In this document: positions 1 to 10,000 of the stretch, piece by piece
How the letters are laid out: each line of letters starts with the position of its first letter
How positions within the stretch are numbered: position 1 is the first letter of the stretch
Assembly (NCBI GenBank): GCA_041441465.1
Contig: JASDSY010000003.1
Span: 50,406 to 114,405 of the forward strand
Source of the DNA: JASDSY01 sp041441465
GTDB taxonomy: Bacteria; Muiribacteriota; UBA9980
Direction: 5' to 3'
Length of the DNA: 64,000 nucleotides
Position numbers and translations under genes: made by a program
Notes under the pieces: generated by a model
Told to the model about the DNA's origin: nothing
Databases searched by the model: none
What the model saw: only the letters and a program-made list of their open reading frames with translations

Positions 1-1227
1 ACATTTTCACTTGCCGCCGCAAAAATAAAAACTCCGCTTTTCTACATAAAAAAAGATAACTTCGTGATATTCTCGAACAAACTCGAAGGTCTTTCAAAAT
101 CTATAATTCTTTCTGAAAATCCTACGCGTTCATTTTTAAATTCAGTGGCTTACAATCAGATAAAAAGAAAATACGACATCGACTCAAATATTTATTTCTG
201 GTTCTCGGGAAAAGTAATAGCCAATTATTTCAGCGCGCTTGGGCTTGTAAACGCAAATCCGGGCTGGTTAAACACCAGGCACAGCATGCAGCTCGAACAA
301 TATTCAAAAATAATGAACGATCTTCTTAAAGGCCTTGAATTCATCGCTTTTAAAGTTAACGTAAAAAAAGACGGAGTCGCTTTCGATTTTTTCGTATCGT
401 TAAACGAACTTGTAGCCAAAGTAATAAAAACAAAATTACATCTTTCGCTGCCTGAAGAAATGAAATTGAATTATGACGGCATTGTCCTTAATTCGACAAG
501 GTTCATACCTGAAAAAGTAAAAGCCGCAGCGGCAGCTCATATAATCTTACCGTCATTTGAAGAATTGATATCTTCGGAAGTTAACGTCACAAACTGCAAT
601 ACGAATAAAGTGAAAAAATTTAATGAATTAAACCAGTATATCGTACAAAAATATAAAGCCGGCCTTGACAAACTTATGTACTCATGGATCGCCAATGAGT
701 TTTTTGCGTTCGTAAGCGATGATTCCACAAATTTCGCTATAGGCGCAAAAATAAAAAACACCGAAGCGCTTAACGACGCGATTAAAATAGTAGAAAAAAG
801 CCTTTCAGCCGATAAATATAAAAAATCGGCGCATAAATATCATGACATCAATATAGTTTCATTTAAAAAACATTCCAAAAAAGGCGAAGTAGAAAAAATA
901 ACATGCTATTTTATAGACGGCGATTATTTTGTTTTCGCTTCCGATCCTGGATACGCAAAAATTTTAATCGATACCTATGCCGATCAATTGCCTTCGATCA
1001 GGGTAAATAAAGATTTCCAGAAAGTATGCGCATTTGACATAAAGAATAAGTATAAAATGGCAGCTTTCGGAAATATAGCTTATTTATTTGAAAAAATACA
1101 CCCTTACATCGACAATTCGCTCAACTTACTGACAATAGCGCCGGAAAAAATGAACATTAAAAATATCGGCGTATCGAATTTTGTGACAAATGACGGGCAG
1201 CACTTAATGATCAACCTGTCGTTTTAA
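1..1227 (+). CDS. DUF3352-like protein, 5' end cut by window edge
   Basis: The reading frame is open from the first base and reaches a TAA at 1225-1227. A GTG at 64 could act as a start, but the 21 codons before it read like protein (they encode TFSLAAAKIKTPLFYIKKDN), so I treat the gene as truncated at its 5' end. The visible part has about 408 codons and no membrane segment. Short phrases of the type 'hydrophobic-x-DGDYFVFAS' followed by a helix (around 930-1000), and a similar one at the extreme start, recur as in the DUF3352 family of exported proteins with unknown role. A rho-independent terminator follows. The function is unknown and the family assignment is by pattern only. Confidence 0.6.
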   Translation, partial: TFSLAAAKIKTPLFYIKKDNFVIFSNKLEGLSKSIILSENPTRSFLNSVAYNQIKRKYDIDSNIYFWFSGKVIANYFSALGLVNANPGWLNTRHSMQLEQYSKIMNDLLKGLEFIAFKVNVKKDGVAFDFFVSLNELVAKVIKTKLHLSLPEEMKLNYDGIVLNSTRFIPEKVKAAAAAHIILPSFEELISSEVNVTNCNTNKVKKFNELNQYIVQKYKAGLDKLMYSWIANEFFAFVSDDSTNFAIGAKIKNTEALNDAIKIVEKSLSADKYKKSAHKYHDINIVSFKKHSKKGEVEKITCYFIDGDYFVFASDPGYAKILIDTYADQLPSIRVNKDFQKVCAFDIKNKYKMAAFGNIAYLFEKIHPYIDNSLNLLTIAPEKMNIKNIGVSNFVTNDGQHLMINLSF

Positions 1228-1265
1228 TTATTCGAATTTTTTCTATAGCTGATTAATATTTTCAG

Positions 1266-1290
1266 GGCACGTCTAAAAACGTGCCTTTCA
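1266..1290 (+). terminator. rho-independent terminator
   Basis: A 7-bp perfect stem (GGCACGT / ACGTGCC, 1266-1285) with a 6-nt loop is followed by a short T-rich stretch. It lies 38 bases after the stop of the preceding gene and 35 bases before the MOSC gene. Confidence 0.65.
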
Positions 1291-1320
1291 TTTTAAATCA
1301 AGCTTTAATCAGGAGGGCAA

Positions 1321-1788
1321 ATGGCGGAAAAAATATTACAAAGCGGAAAAATAAAATCAATAAACATAAGTTTAAAAAAAGGCGAAAAAAAGACGCCGGT
1401 AATGCAGGCGCAAATAACAAGCCTCGGCATTCAAAACGACGCCCACGCCGCCGACTGGCACCGCCAGGTATCGCTTCTTGCCGAAGAAGCGATAGACAAG
1501 ATGCGTGAAAAACTAAAAACTGCCGGCTCAAAATTAAAACTCAGCGACGGCGATTTTGCCGAAAATATAACGACAGAAGGCGTCGACCTTAAACTTGTAA
1601 AAATAGGCCAGAAGATAAAAATCGCTGAAACAGTTCTCGAAATAACGCAAATCGGCAAGGAATGCCATACCGGCTGCGAGATAATGAAACAGGTTGGAAA
1701 CTGCATCATGCCGAAAGAAGGAATATTCACCAAAGTAATAAAACCAGGCCTTATAAAAACAGGAGATGATATAATAATCTATGAGTAA
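1321..1788 (+). CDS. MOSC domain protein
   Basis: This 155-residue protein consists of one MOSC (molybdenum cofactor sulfurase C-terminal) domain. Diagnostic features are an early GI-x-NDAHA block (about 36-43), a DGDFAENITTEG block (76-87), and the cysteine-rich GKECHTGCEI segment (C115, C119) followed by a MPKEGIF turn. MOSC proteins are thought to carry or transfer sulfur to metal cofactors, with a conserved cysteine as carrier; C115 is the best candidate here. An AGGAGG ribosome site at 1311-1316 fixes the ATG start. The stop codon lies inside the next gene: tex begins 8 bases before the end, so the two are probably translationally coupled. No molybdenum cofactor gene is visible nearby, so the substrate is unknown. 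Confidence 0.9.
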   Translation: MAEKILQSGKIKSINISLKKGEKKTPVMQAQITSLGIQNDAHAADWHRQVSLLAEEAIDKMREKLKTAGSKLKLSDGDFAENITTEGVDLKLVKIGQKIKIAETVLEITQIGKECHTGCEIMKQVGNCIMPKEGIFTKVIKPGLIKTGDDIIIYE

Positions 1789-4306
1789 TACTACTACCAG
1801 CGCTAACGCTAACACAACTGAAAATGAAAAATTGTTTGAAAATTACAGCTATCCGAAAAAAATAGCAGCCGAAACGAACATAACTGAAAAGCAAATAGCT
1901 GTTACGATCGAGCTTTTGACCGCGGGAAACACGATCCCCTTCATTTCGAGGTACCGTAAAGAACAGACAGGCAACCTCGACGAAGTACAGATAAAAGAAA
2001 TAAGCGACAAATACGAGTATTATTACAAATTGAACGGCCGCAAGGAAGATATCGTAAAGTCAATCACAGAGCAGGGCAAAATGACTGACGAACTCTTTAA
2101 AAAAATTATAGGCTGCGATAAAATGCAGATATTAGAGGATCTCTACCTGCCATATAAGCCTAAAAAACGAACGCGCGGCACGATAGCACGCGAGTTGGGC
2201 TTAGAACCGCTCGCGCTTCTTATCAAGGAAGAAAAAATCGAGAACGGCAACGCAACCGAGTATGCCGAAAAATATATCGACGCTTCGAAAGGAATATCAA
2301 AAGCCGCCGACGCTTTCGATTTCGCAATGGATATCGTCGCTGAAGACATTTCAGATAACGCCGATTTCAGAAACATAATCCGCGAATTTTATAAAAAGAG
2401 CGGAATCCTGACCTCGGCCAAGAAAGAGAAAAAAGCGGCAAAAAAATCCGCTGAAAAAGACGAAAGCGCTCAGGAAAAAGAAAGCGAAAATATCTTCAAC
2501 AAAAACAGCAAAACAAATCCGCAGGTTTACGAAATTTATTTCGACTATAACGAACCCGTATTCAAAATACCGCCGCATCGCATTCTCGCTATAAACAGAG
2601 GCGAGTCCGAAGGATTCCTTACCGTTAAAATCGACATGGACGAAAAAGTATCAGAGTTATTAAAAGAAGCGGCCGAAAAATTTTTCATAAAAAATAAAAA
2701 ATGCATATTTACGCAGTATTATGAAGAAGCCTTAAAAGACAGTTTAAAACGCCTCGTAATACCTTCAATTACGAATGAAATACGCTCCGAATTGACCCAA
2801 ACGGCGGAAAATCACGCTATCAAAATTTTCTCGGAAAACCTCGACGCGCTTTTAATGCAGCCGCCTATTTACAATAAAGTCGTAATGGCTCTCGATCCCG
2901 GCTACCGCGCCGGAACGAAAATAGCGGTAGTTGACCAGAACGGCAAAGTACTCGCCTATACGGCTATTTATCCGCACCCGCCGCAAAACGAAACTGAAAA
3001 ATCAAAAAAAGTCCTGATAGATCTTATAAACGCCAATAAGGTAGATCTTATTGCGATAGGCAACGGCACCGCTTCGCGCGAAACCGAAACATTTATCGCC
3101 GGCCTTATCGCCGAAAAATCGCTCAAGGTAAAATTCGCTATAGTATCAGAAGCCGGAGCGTCAGTTTATTCGGCGAGCAAAATTGCCGCGAAAGAATTTC
3201 CAGAGCTCGACGTTTTAGTAAGAAGCGCCATCTCGATAGCGCGCAGGGTTCAGGACCCCCTTTCCGAGCTCGTAAAAATCGATCCTAAATCGATAGGAGT
3301 CGGCGAATATCAGCACGACGTCAATCAGAAGGAACTTGAAAATTCGCTCGGTTATGTAGTCACCTCGTGCGTCAACAGAGTCGGTGTCAATATAAATACA
3401 GCGTCAGCGACACTTTTGAAATATATTTCAGGCTTGAACGAATCGCAGGCCGAATCAATAGTAAAATTCCGCGAGGAAAAAGGCCGTTTCATATCGCGCG
3501 CCGCTTTAAAAAAAGTCCCTAAAATAGGAGCAAAGACATTTGAACAGGCAGTCGGATTTTTAAAAGTTCCCGAATCTGAAAATCCTCTCGATTTTACCTG
3601 GATACATCCGGAATCATACGGTATCGCCGAAAAATTAATAAATACCGTCACCGGCGAAAAATTGTCGGAATTCCACGGCAAATCAGGAATTGAGAAATTA
3701 AGGGAATCCTTTGCCAGAGTAAACGAATCCGAATTCGGCGGGTTAGCGGAAAAATTGGGATGCTCGCGGCTTGCGGTTAGCGACATAGTGAACGCGCTTC
3801 AGAAGCCCGGACTTGACCTGCGCGATGAACTCCCGCCTATAATGCTTAAATCCAATGTCCTTTCCATCGGAGACATAAAAATCGGCGATAAGCTTATGGG
3901 TACAGTGCGCAACGTTGTAGATTTCGGCGTGTTCGTCGATATTGGAATTAAAAATGACGCGCTTTGCCATATTTCGCATTGCAGCGATAAATTCATCAAA
4001 CACCCGCTTGAAGTGTTGAAAATCGGAAATATTCTCGAATTTACGGTAATCGGAATCGACATCGACAAAGGCCGTGTGTCATTATCGCTTAAGAGCAATC
4101 CTTTCGAAGAACGCGCGCAGCAAAAACCGTCCGCAGGCCAGTCACAACCGGCGCAGCATCGGCAGAATCATCCTAACAGCAATGTCAAGCCGGCAAATAA
4201 CGTTAAACCGGCAGATAAAGTTGAAAAGGTAAAAGATGATTACAACAGGCAAATGCGTGACAACTTCATTTCAACGCAAATCATATTTAAAAAATTAAAA
4301 AAATAA
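1781..4306 (+). CDS. tex: Tex-like RNA-binding transcription accessory protein
   Basis: At 841 residues this is longer than usual Tex (about 720-780). Domains in order are an N-terminal helical region (about 20-200), the Y-x-DY-x-EP / HR-LA-RGE core (about 255-280), a YqgF/RNase H-like domain starting VVMALDPGYRAGTK (about 366-470), a helix-hairpin-helix region (GVNINTAS, GLNESQA; about 535-600) and an S1 RNA-binding domain (GTVRNVVDFGVFVDIG; about 700-770). Extra length comes from a charged Lys/Glu insertion (about 210-245) and a Gln/Asn/Lys-rich tail after S1. Tex proteins bind nucleic acid and affect transcription and ribosome-associated processes; they are cytoplasmic. The ATG overlaps the end of the MOSC gene by 8 bases. 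A strong terminator follows at 4371. Confidence 0.97.
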   Translation: MSNTTTSANANTTENEKLFENYSYPKKIAAETNITEKQIAVTIELLTAGNTIPFISRYRKEQTGNLDEVQIKEISDKYEYYYKLNGRKEDIVKSITEQGKMTDELFKKIIGCDKMQILEDLYLPYKPKKRTRGTIARELGLEPLALLIKEEKIENGNATEYAEKYIDASKGISKAADAFDFAMDIVAEDISDNADFRNIIREFYKKSGILTSAKKEKKAAKKSAEKDESAQEKESENIFNKNSKTNPQVYEIYFDYNEPVFKIPPHRILAINRGESEGFLTVKIDMDEKVSELLKEAAEKFFIKNKKCIFTQYYEEALKDSLKRLVIPSITNEIRSELTQTAENHAIKIFSENLDALLMQPPIYNKVVMALDPGYRAGTKIAVVDQNGKVLAYTAIYPHPPQNETEKSKKVLIDLINANKVDLIAIGNGTASRETETFIAGLIAEKSLKVKFAIVSEAGASVYSASKIAAKEFPELDVLVRSAISIARRVQDPLSELVKIDPKSIGVGEYQHDVNQKELENSLGYVVTSCVNRVGVNINTASATLLKYISGLNESQAESIVKFREEKGRFISRAALKKVPKIGAKTFEQAVGFLKVPESENPLDFTWIHPESYGIAEKLINTVTGEKLSEFHGKSGIEKLRESFARVNESEFGGLAEKLGCSRLAVSDIVNALQKPGLDLRDELPPIMLKSNVLSIGDIKIGDKLMGTVRNVVDFGVFVDIGIKNDALCHISHCSDKFIKHPLEVLKIGNILEFTVIGIDIDKGRVSLSLKSNPFEERAQQKPSAGQSQPAQHRQNHPNSNVKPANNVKPADKVEKVKDDYNRQMRDNFISTQIIFKKLKK

Positions 4307-4370
4307 ATGAGAAATTAGAATAAATTAAGCGCAAAAATAAATAATCAAATTTTAATAATCAATAAATACG

Positions 4371-4410
4371 GGAGGCATAGGCAAAAATCCTATTGCCTCC
4401 TCCTTTTTTT
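4371..4410 (+). terminator. rho-independent terminator after tex
   Basis: An 11-bp stem with one bulge (GGAGGCATAGG pairing with CCTATTGCCTCC) is followed by TCCTTTTTTT. It lies 65 bases after the tex stop. Confidence 0.9.
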
Positions 4411-4565
4411 ATTTTAATATTTTTCCATGCACGGCTTTAACTCTTACAAACACATTGAGTAAATCATAATCAACAATGATTTTTTATCCTGCGGATCGTA
4501 TAAACCGGCTGTATATATCATCATAGAATTCGATAATGGAAATTTTTAAATGTTAAATATTTAAA

Positions 4566-4594
4566 TTGAAAAAAATGCAATTTTAGTATATAAT
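4566..4594 (+). promoter_or_regulatory. sigma70-type promoter for radical-SAM gene
   Basis: TTGAAA (4566-4571), a 17-base spacer and TATAAT (4589-4594). Transcription would start near 4601, giving a leader of about 70 bases. GAGG at 4660-4663 can serve as the ribosome site. Confidence 0.8.
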
Positions 4595-4670
4595 GAAATG
4601 CTTTTTATTAACGCTATTCAAAATTTAAAATTGAGAAATTCCCAATGTTATTTTAAAAGAGAGGTAACCT

Positions 4671-5321
4671 ATGAACGCTGATTTCTGCAAAAAAGCAGAA
4701 AATGACAATTTCCCTATATATGCTTACCGGATAAAAGACGCCATATATATAAATACTACTTCAAACTGCTCGAACGTATGCGATTTTTGCATAAAGTTCA
4801 CTAACCGCGGCGTCGAAGGATACAATCTTGAAATTGCGGATGATCCGTCAGTCAATGATACTAAACGGCAGATTGACGATATTTTAAAAACGCGGCCGGA
4901 AATAAAAAAAATCGTTTTTTGCGGCCTCGGCGAATCGACATACCGTCTGGAATTCATGGAAGAAATAGCTAAAACATATAAGCCGCTCGGTTTTTCTTTC
5001 AGATTAAACACTAACGGACACGGCAATAAAATCAACGGTTTTAATATAATACCGCGGCTTTCGGCGTTTTTAAACAGTATATCGATAAGCCTCAACGCTC
5101 ATAATTCCGAGTTATATGAAAAAATGTGCAATCCCACATTTGAAAACGCATATAATGAAATGCTCGACTTTACAAAAAAATGCGTCGGACAAATTCCGGA
5201 AGTATTTCTTTCGGTTGTTGAAATGCCCGGAATTGACATTTCAAAATGCGCCGAAATCGCTAAAAATATCGGAGCTTCATTTAAGCTGAGGCCTTATATA
5301 AATCCTGATACGAAAAAATAA
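4671..5321 (+). CDS. TatD family-associated radical SAM protein, 3' end apparently frameshifted
   Basis: The 216-residue product has the radical-SAM cluster motif C33-x3-C37-x2-C40 (SNCSNVCDFC). It also has motifs I associate with the TatD-linked radical-SAM family (TIGR04038): FCGLGEST, LNTNGHGN, NIIPRL and ISISLNAHN. The substrate of this family is unknown. The frame stops at TAA 5319-5321 right after an A6 run (5313-5318). In the +1 frame the sequence continues NEVFDAIRSGAYG and ends at TGA 5359-5361, which looks like the natural C terminus. Reading five As instead of six would join them without a stop. It is preceded by its own promoter and followed closely by an acetyltransferase gene. 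No tatD gene is nearby. Confidence 0.88.
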   Translation: MNADFCKKAENDNFPIYAYRIKDAIYINTTSNCSNVCDFCIKFTNRGVEGYNLEIADDPSVNDTKRQIDDILKTRPEIKKIVFCGLGESTYRLEFMEEIAKTYKPLGFSFRLNTNGHGNKINGFNIIPRLSAFLNSISISLNAHNSELYEKMCNPTFENAYNEMLDFTKKCVGQIPEVFLSVVEMPGIDISKCAEIAKNIGASFKLRPYINPDTKK

Positions 5322-5375
5322 CGAAGTTTTTGATGCCATACGCAGCGGCGCTTACGGCTGACAGGGAGAATTATT

Positions 5376-5933
5376 ATTTCAAACGGTGCGATTAATATTA
5401 TAAAGGCCCAAAAAGAACACTTAAAATCGATAATCGAACTCGAAAATCGCAGTTTCGGCTGCGACGCCTTTAATTCAAGGCAGTTTTGCCGCGCGATTAA
5501 ATCGTCAAACTGCATATTTATAATTGCGGTTAGCTGCTCTGAACCCAAAGAAATAAATAACGGCGCCCAAAAACACGAAAGTGAAATTGCCGGCCGGCGA
5601 TTAAAACAAACCGCCGGATATGCAATCGGCACAATACGAAAAATAAAAACAAAAACAGGAACGAAAAAATACGGAAGAGTTTATTCAATAGCAGTTTCGC
5701 CGGAATTCAAAGGCAGATCTATCGGCGCAAAATTATTATATGAACTTGAAAATAAGCTTTGTAATGCCGGCTGCTGCCGTATTTACCTTGAAGTCCGCAC
5801 CGACAATGACGCGGCCATAAACCTTTATAATAAATTTAATTATAAAAAAATAGGGACTATCGCAAATTACTATCACGACGCTAGTTCTGCATTTAAATTT
5901 TTTAAAGAAACGAGCATGAAGCATGAATCATAA
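5376..5933 (+). CDS. RimI-like GNAT N-acetyltransferase with non-standard start
   Basis: The frame encodes a complete GNAT domain of about 185 residues: an N-terminal strand-helix (INIIKAQKEHLKSIIELENR), the acetyl-CoA loop region (YSIAVSPEFKGRSIGAKLL), and the RimI-type end (LEVRTDNDAAINLYNKFNYKKIG). RimI-type enzymes acetylate N termini of ribosomal or other proteins; the target here is not known. No ATG, GTG or TTG exists in this frame until the last few codons. Three consecutive ATT codons (5370-5378) lie 2-8 bases after an AGGGAG ribosome site (5363-5368), exactly where the domain should begin, so an AUU start is likely. The choice between 5370, 5373 and 5376 is open. The end overlaps the next gene by 11 bases. 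Confidence 0.82.
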   Translation: MSNGAINIIKAQKEHLKSIIELENRSFGCDAFNSRQFCRAIKSSNCIFIIAVSCSEPKEINNGAQKHESEIAGRRLKQTAGYAIGTIRKIKTKTGTKKYGRVYSIAVSPEFKGRSIGAKLLYELENKLCNAGCCRIYLEVRTDNDAAINLYNKFNYKKIGTIANYYHDASSAFKFFKETSMKHES

Positions 5934-6942
5934 AATACGTGAGATTTTAAAAAAATATGATTTTAAACCTATAACTTTAGATGAAAAAGAAAATATCGAC
6001 AGTTACTTCACCAAAGAAAAATGCAATTTTTCAGACTACTGCTTCTCGCTCGCATTTATCTGGTCAACCCAAAATTCGGTTATGATAAAAAAACTTCACG
6101 ATAACGATACAGGAAAGGATTCGCTAATAATAATTAAATATTTACGCGGCCAGATAGATATGCTTTATCCGCCGATAGGGTGTTTGACTGAGAAGCATTT
6201 CATAAATGCTATAAATTGGAGTGTTTCATTTTTAAGCGAAATATATGAACAATTAAAAATTAAAAACGGAAATGCAGCAGTTAGACCAAGAATATTAAGT
6301 ATTTCAGGCACCAGAATCGAAATGATAAATAAAGCCCGAATGCCGCTCGAAATTTCAGAAGATCTGTATGATTACATTTACGAACGTAATGAATTAATAC
6401 AGCTTTCGGGTTCGAAATATAAAAACAAGAGGGAAAATATAAATAAATTTTTAAAAACATATCGTGATTATGAAATTGAGCTTATTAACGATAAAAATAT
6501 TTCAGAAATCTTAAAATTTTTAAAAACATGGTATGCTGAAAATAAGCCGTCTGAAACAGTTTCGATTTCAAATCTGCTGGATAATACTTTCGCGAGCGCG
6601 GCCAAAAATTTTATCTGGGAATCATATCAAACAAGGAAATATTTGAGAAACTATTTTAAGCTCGGCGGAATCGGAATCTGCATTAAAATATACGGCACTA
6701 TTGCGGGATTTATAATCGGAGAACAGGTAACGGAAAATACATTTTCAGTTCTGATAGAAAAAGTCAATAACGATTTATTCGGCCTGTCGCAATTTTTGTT
6801 TATTGAATATGTAAAGAATTACACCAGGTGCCAATTTATAAATACCGCGGATGACGCTGATTCCGCAGGATTAAAAGTATTAAAGGAATCTTACGGGCCG
6901 GTAGAATTAAAAAAAAGATATTTTGTCACTATAGATAAATAA
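5923..6942 (+). CDS. DUF2156 (phosphatidylglycerol lysyltransferase C-terminal-like) protein
   Basis: This 339-residue protein matches the DUF2156 pattern, a double GNAT-like fold related to the aminoacyltransferase domain of MprF. Visible marks are a YDYIYE...LIQLSGSKYKNKRENIN block (about 145-170), the mid-region GGIGICIKIYGTIAGFIIGE strands, LIEKVNNDLFGLSQ, and a terminal NTADDADSAGLKVLKESYGP. There is no membrane segment, so it is probably cytoplasmic; the acceptor is unknown. The ATG lies inside the end of the acetyltransferase gene (11-base overlap), so the pair is likely co-translated. The gene ends 10 bases before the -35 of the polC promoter. Confidence 0.85.
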   Translation: MNHKIREILKKYDFKPITLDEKENIDSYFTKEKCNFSDYCFSLAFIWSTQNSVMIKKLHDNDTGKDSLIIIKYLRGQIDMLYPPIGCLTEKHFINAINWSVSFLSEIYEQLKIKNGNAAVRPRILSISGTRIEMINKARMPLEISEDLYDYIYERNELIQLSGSKYKNKRENINKFLKTYRDYEIELINDKNISEILKFLKTWYAENKPSETVSISNLLDNTFASAAKNFIWESYQTRKYLRNYFKLGGIGICIKIYGTIAGFIIGEQVTENTFSVLIEKVNNDLFGLSQFLFIEYVKNYTRCQFINTADDADSAGLKVLKESYGPVELKKRYFVTIDK

Positions 6943-6952
6943 AATTCGAAAA

Positions 6953-6981
6953 TTGACAAAATTATTGTTTGAATATATAAT
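6953..6981 (+). promoter_or_regulatory. consensus sigma70 promoter of polC
   Basis: A perfect TTGACA (6953-6958), 17-base spacer and perfect TATAAT (6976-6981). The ribosome site AGAGG (7001-7005) precedes the ATG at 7010, so the leader is only about 20 bases. Confidence 0.9.
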
Positions 6982-7009
6982 TAAATTAGAATAGTAAAAA
7001 AGAGGAAAA

Positions 7010-10000
7010 ATGAGTTCAAGTTACGGCAAAACAACTAAATTAGTAATTGCTCCGAAAGCCAAGGAAAAATTCTTTCAGCATATAAAAAACTGTACGGCGC
7101 TTTCATCCGAATGCCGTTCAAAAGTTCTTCAGGGCGAGATAGAGCATATCGAATTTTTGCCGGAAAACAAGGAACTCAATATAACTTTTAAACTCAAAAC
7201 AATTACAAGCATTATAGAACTGATACCGCTCGAAAAATATTTTATGCAGGTATTTCCTTACCTCAATGTCGTAAATTTCGATCTGGCTTTCAGTGAAAAA
7301 GCTAGCCTTGCGGTAATAGTCGATAAATTATGGTACGACGTGGCGCAATACGTAATTAAAAAAGCGCCGTCATGCCAGGTATGGATGCCCATGACGCGCG
7401 TGAGCCTTTTTAACGAGACTTCGATAAGACTCGAAATAGGCGATGAAACAGGATTTTACTCGCTTAAGGACCGGTCGGCGGATAAGCATATAGAAAATTA
7501 CATAAGAGATAAATTTAATGTCTTTTGCCGTGTGTTCATTGACAGAGCTAATTATAAAACCGAAAAAATAGGCGGGTTCGATTACAAAGATCCCGTCGAC
7601 AGCGTCATTGAATCAAAAGAGCAGAATATAAAGATACCCGGCGAGAAAATAGCCGAACTTCAGGGAAATTTCAGTTCACCGGCAAGCCTTTCCGTAAGCG
7701 CCGGCAAGCCTGTTTCGGCAAAAGAATTTGAAAAAGAATTATCATCCAGCAAATTACCGCCGGTGCAGCAGCAGCTTCAGGCTGATCTGGACGCAGCAAA
7801 TGCCGCTATTAGCGCTCTTAACACCGCTAACAACTCTAAAAATAATGCAAATGCTTCAGTTTCCACGGAAAATAAACCGGCAGCACCTAAAACTAACAAT
7901 AATTATTCAAAAGGCCAATACGAAAGCAAGCCGAAGGAAAATTTAGCCGGCGTAAATGAAAATGTATATTACGGCAAAGTCATAGCCGATAAATATAAGC
8001 CTCAAAAGATTTCATCTATAATAGAGGAAGCTCGAAACATATTAATCGAAGGCATAGTGGTTGAAATTGAAGCGCGCCTGCTAAAAAACGGAAAAAAATT
8101 AACGTCATTTTCGGTAAGCGACGAAACCGATACATTCGTATGTAAACTCTTCAGCGAGCCGGACGTGGAATTGAAAATAAAACCCGGCGCGGCTGTAAAG
8201 GTAATCGGCAATGTAAAATTCGACACCTTCGCCAAAGAAAATGTGCTGATGGTAAATGACGTAAATAAGACAAAACTGCCTGAGCGCCAGGATAAAGCGG
8301 AGGAAAAAAGGGTCGAGCTGCACGCGCATTCGAAAATGTCTGCATTAGACGGCCTCGCGGAAATCAAAGACTACGTAAAAACAGCCGCGCGCTGGGGACA
8401 TAAAGCGGTAGCGTTAACCGACCACGGCGTCGTTCAAGGCTTTCCGGAATTCGTGGAAGCCGCGAAGGACTGCAAAATCAAACCTATATTCGGCATGGAA
8501 GGCTATCTTATGGATGACTCGGTAGCTGAAACCATGAAATCAGGATTCAAGGTAAAATTACCGCCGCCTTATCACATAATAATTCTGGCCGCAACTCAGG
8601 AAGGCATAAAAAATTTGTACAGGCTGGTTTCGCTGTCGCATATCGATTATTATTACAAACGCCCGCGAATACCACGCGCTAAGCTTCTGGAACTTAGAGA
8701 AGGTTTGATTTTAGGCTCAGCCTGCGAAGCCGGAGAGCTTATCAAAGGAATAATCAACGACAAAACCGAAGAAGAAATAGAAAAGATCGCCAAATTTTAC
8801 GATTATCTGGAAGTTCAGCCCGCAAAAAACAACTCTTTCTTCCTGGATAAAATGCCGGAAAAATTTAAATCACGCGATGATCTCATCGCTCTTAACAAAA
8901 GGATTTATGAACTGGGAAAAAAATTAAACATACCGGTTTGCGCGACATCCGATGCACACTTTGTCGATCCTGAAGACGAAATTTACAGAAAAATTTTATT
9001 CGCCGGTCAAAAATATGAAAACATCGAAAATTCATGCACGTTATTTTTTCCTACCACCGAGGACATGCTGAATGAATTTTCATATTTCGGCGCCGAGGCG
9101 GCGCGCGAGGTCGTAATCGTGAACCCGGGAAAAATCGCCGACCGCATCCAGGAAATAATACCAATCCCTAAAGAAAACGCTTTTCCTATAATGCAGGGCG
9201 CCGAAGAAAAAATAAAAACCATGACTATCGAAAACGCTCTGAGGATATACGGCGATCCGCTTCCCGAAATAGTTCAAAAGCGTGTAGATTATGAATTGAA
9301 TTGCATTATAAAAAACGGTTTCGCCACGCTTTATCTTATCGCGCACGAACTCGTTAAAAAATCGCTGAACGACGGATATCTCGTCGGCTCCCGAGGCTCG
9401 GTAGGCTCGTCGATCGTCGCGACATTCACCAATATTACGGAAGTCAATCCGCTGCCGCCGCATTACATATGCAAAAACGAAAAATGCAAATACTCTGAAT
9501 TTTTCCCTGACCTTCCGCTTAGTTCGGGCTTTGACCTGCCTGATAAAATCTGCCCTAACTGCGGCCAGCCGTTAAAAAAAGACGGCCAGAAAATACCTTT
9601 CGAAGTGTTTCTCGGGTTCGAAGGCGACAAAACTCCTGATATAGACTTGAACTTTTCAGGCGAATATCAGCCTATAATACATAAACAGGTAGAGGTAATA
9701 TTCGGCCAGAACAAGGTATTCCGCGCAGGGACCATATCGACGATAGCTGATAAGACCGCTTTCGGCTTTGTAAAAGGCTACCTCGAGGAGCGCAAGACTC
9801 AAAAAAAACCGGCCGAAATGAAACGCCTGGCTCTCGGCTGTTCCGGCGTAAAACGCACAACCGGCCAGCATCCGGGCGGCATAATGATCATACCGAGCGA
9901 CCGCGACGTTCACGAATTCACGCCGATCAACTATCCGGCCAACGATCGTGAAGGCGGCACTATTACAACACATTTCGACTATAACGCAATCGACAAAAAA

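Larger units (their letters stand above)
4307..4670. other. 364-base intergenic region
   Basis: This gap holds the tex terminator (4371-4410) and, further on, an A+T-rich stretch ending in a near-consensus promoter (4566-4594) for the radical-SAM gene. I see no open reading frame or structured RNA between them. Confidence 0.6.

Noticed and set aside
1281..1531. Two reading frames overlapping the MOSC start, one Lys/Arg-rich on the plus strand and one on the minus strand.
   Set aside because: They come from the A-rich codons of the MOSC gene read in other frames; the MOSC frame has a good ribosome site and clear family motifs.
5294..5632. Minus-strand frame opposite the acetyltransferase.
   Set aside because: The plus-strand frame encodes a complete GNAT domain; the minus-strand product has no features and no ribosome site.
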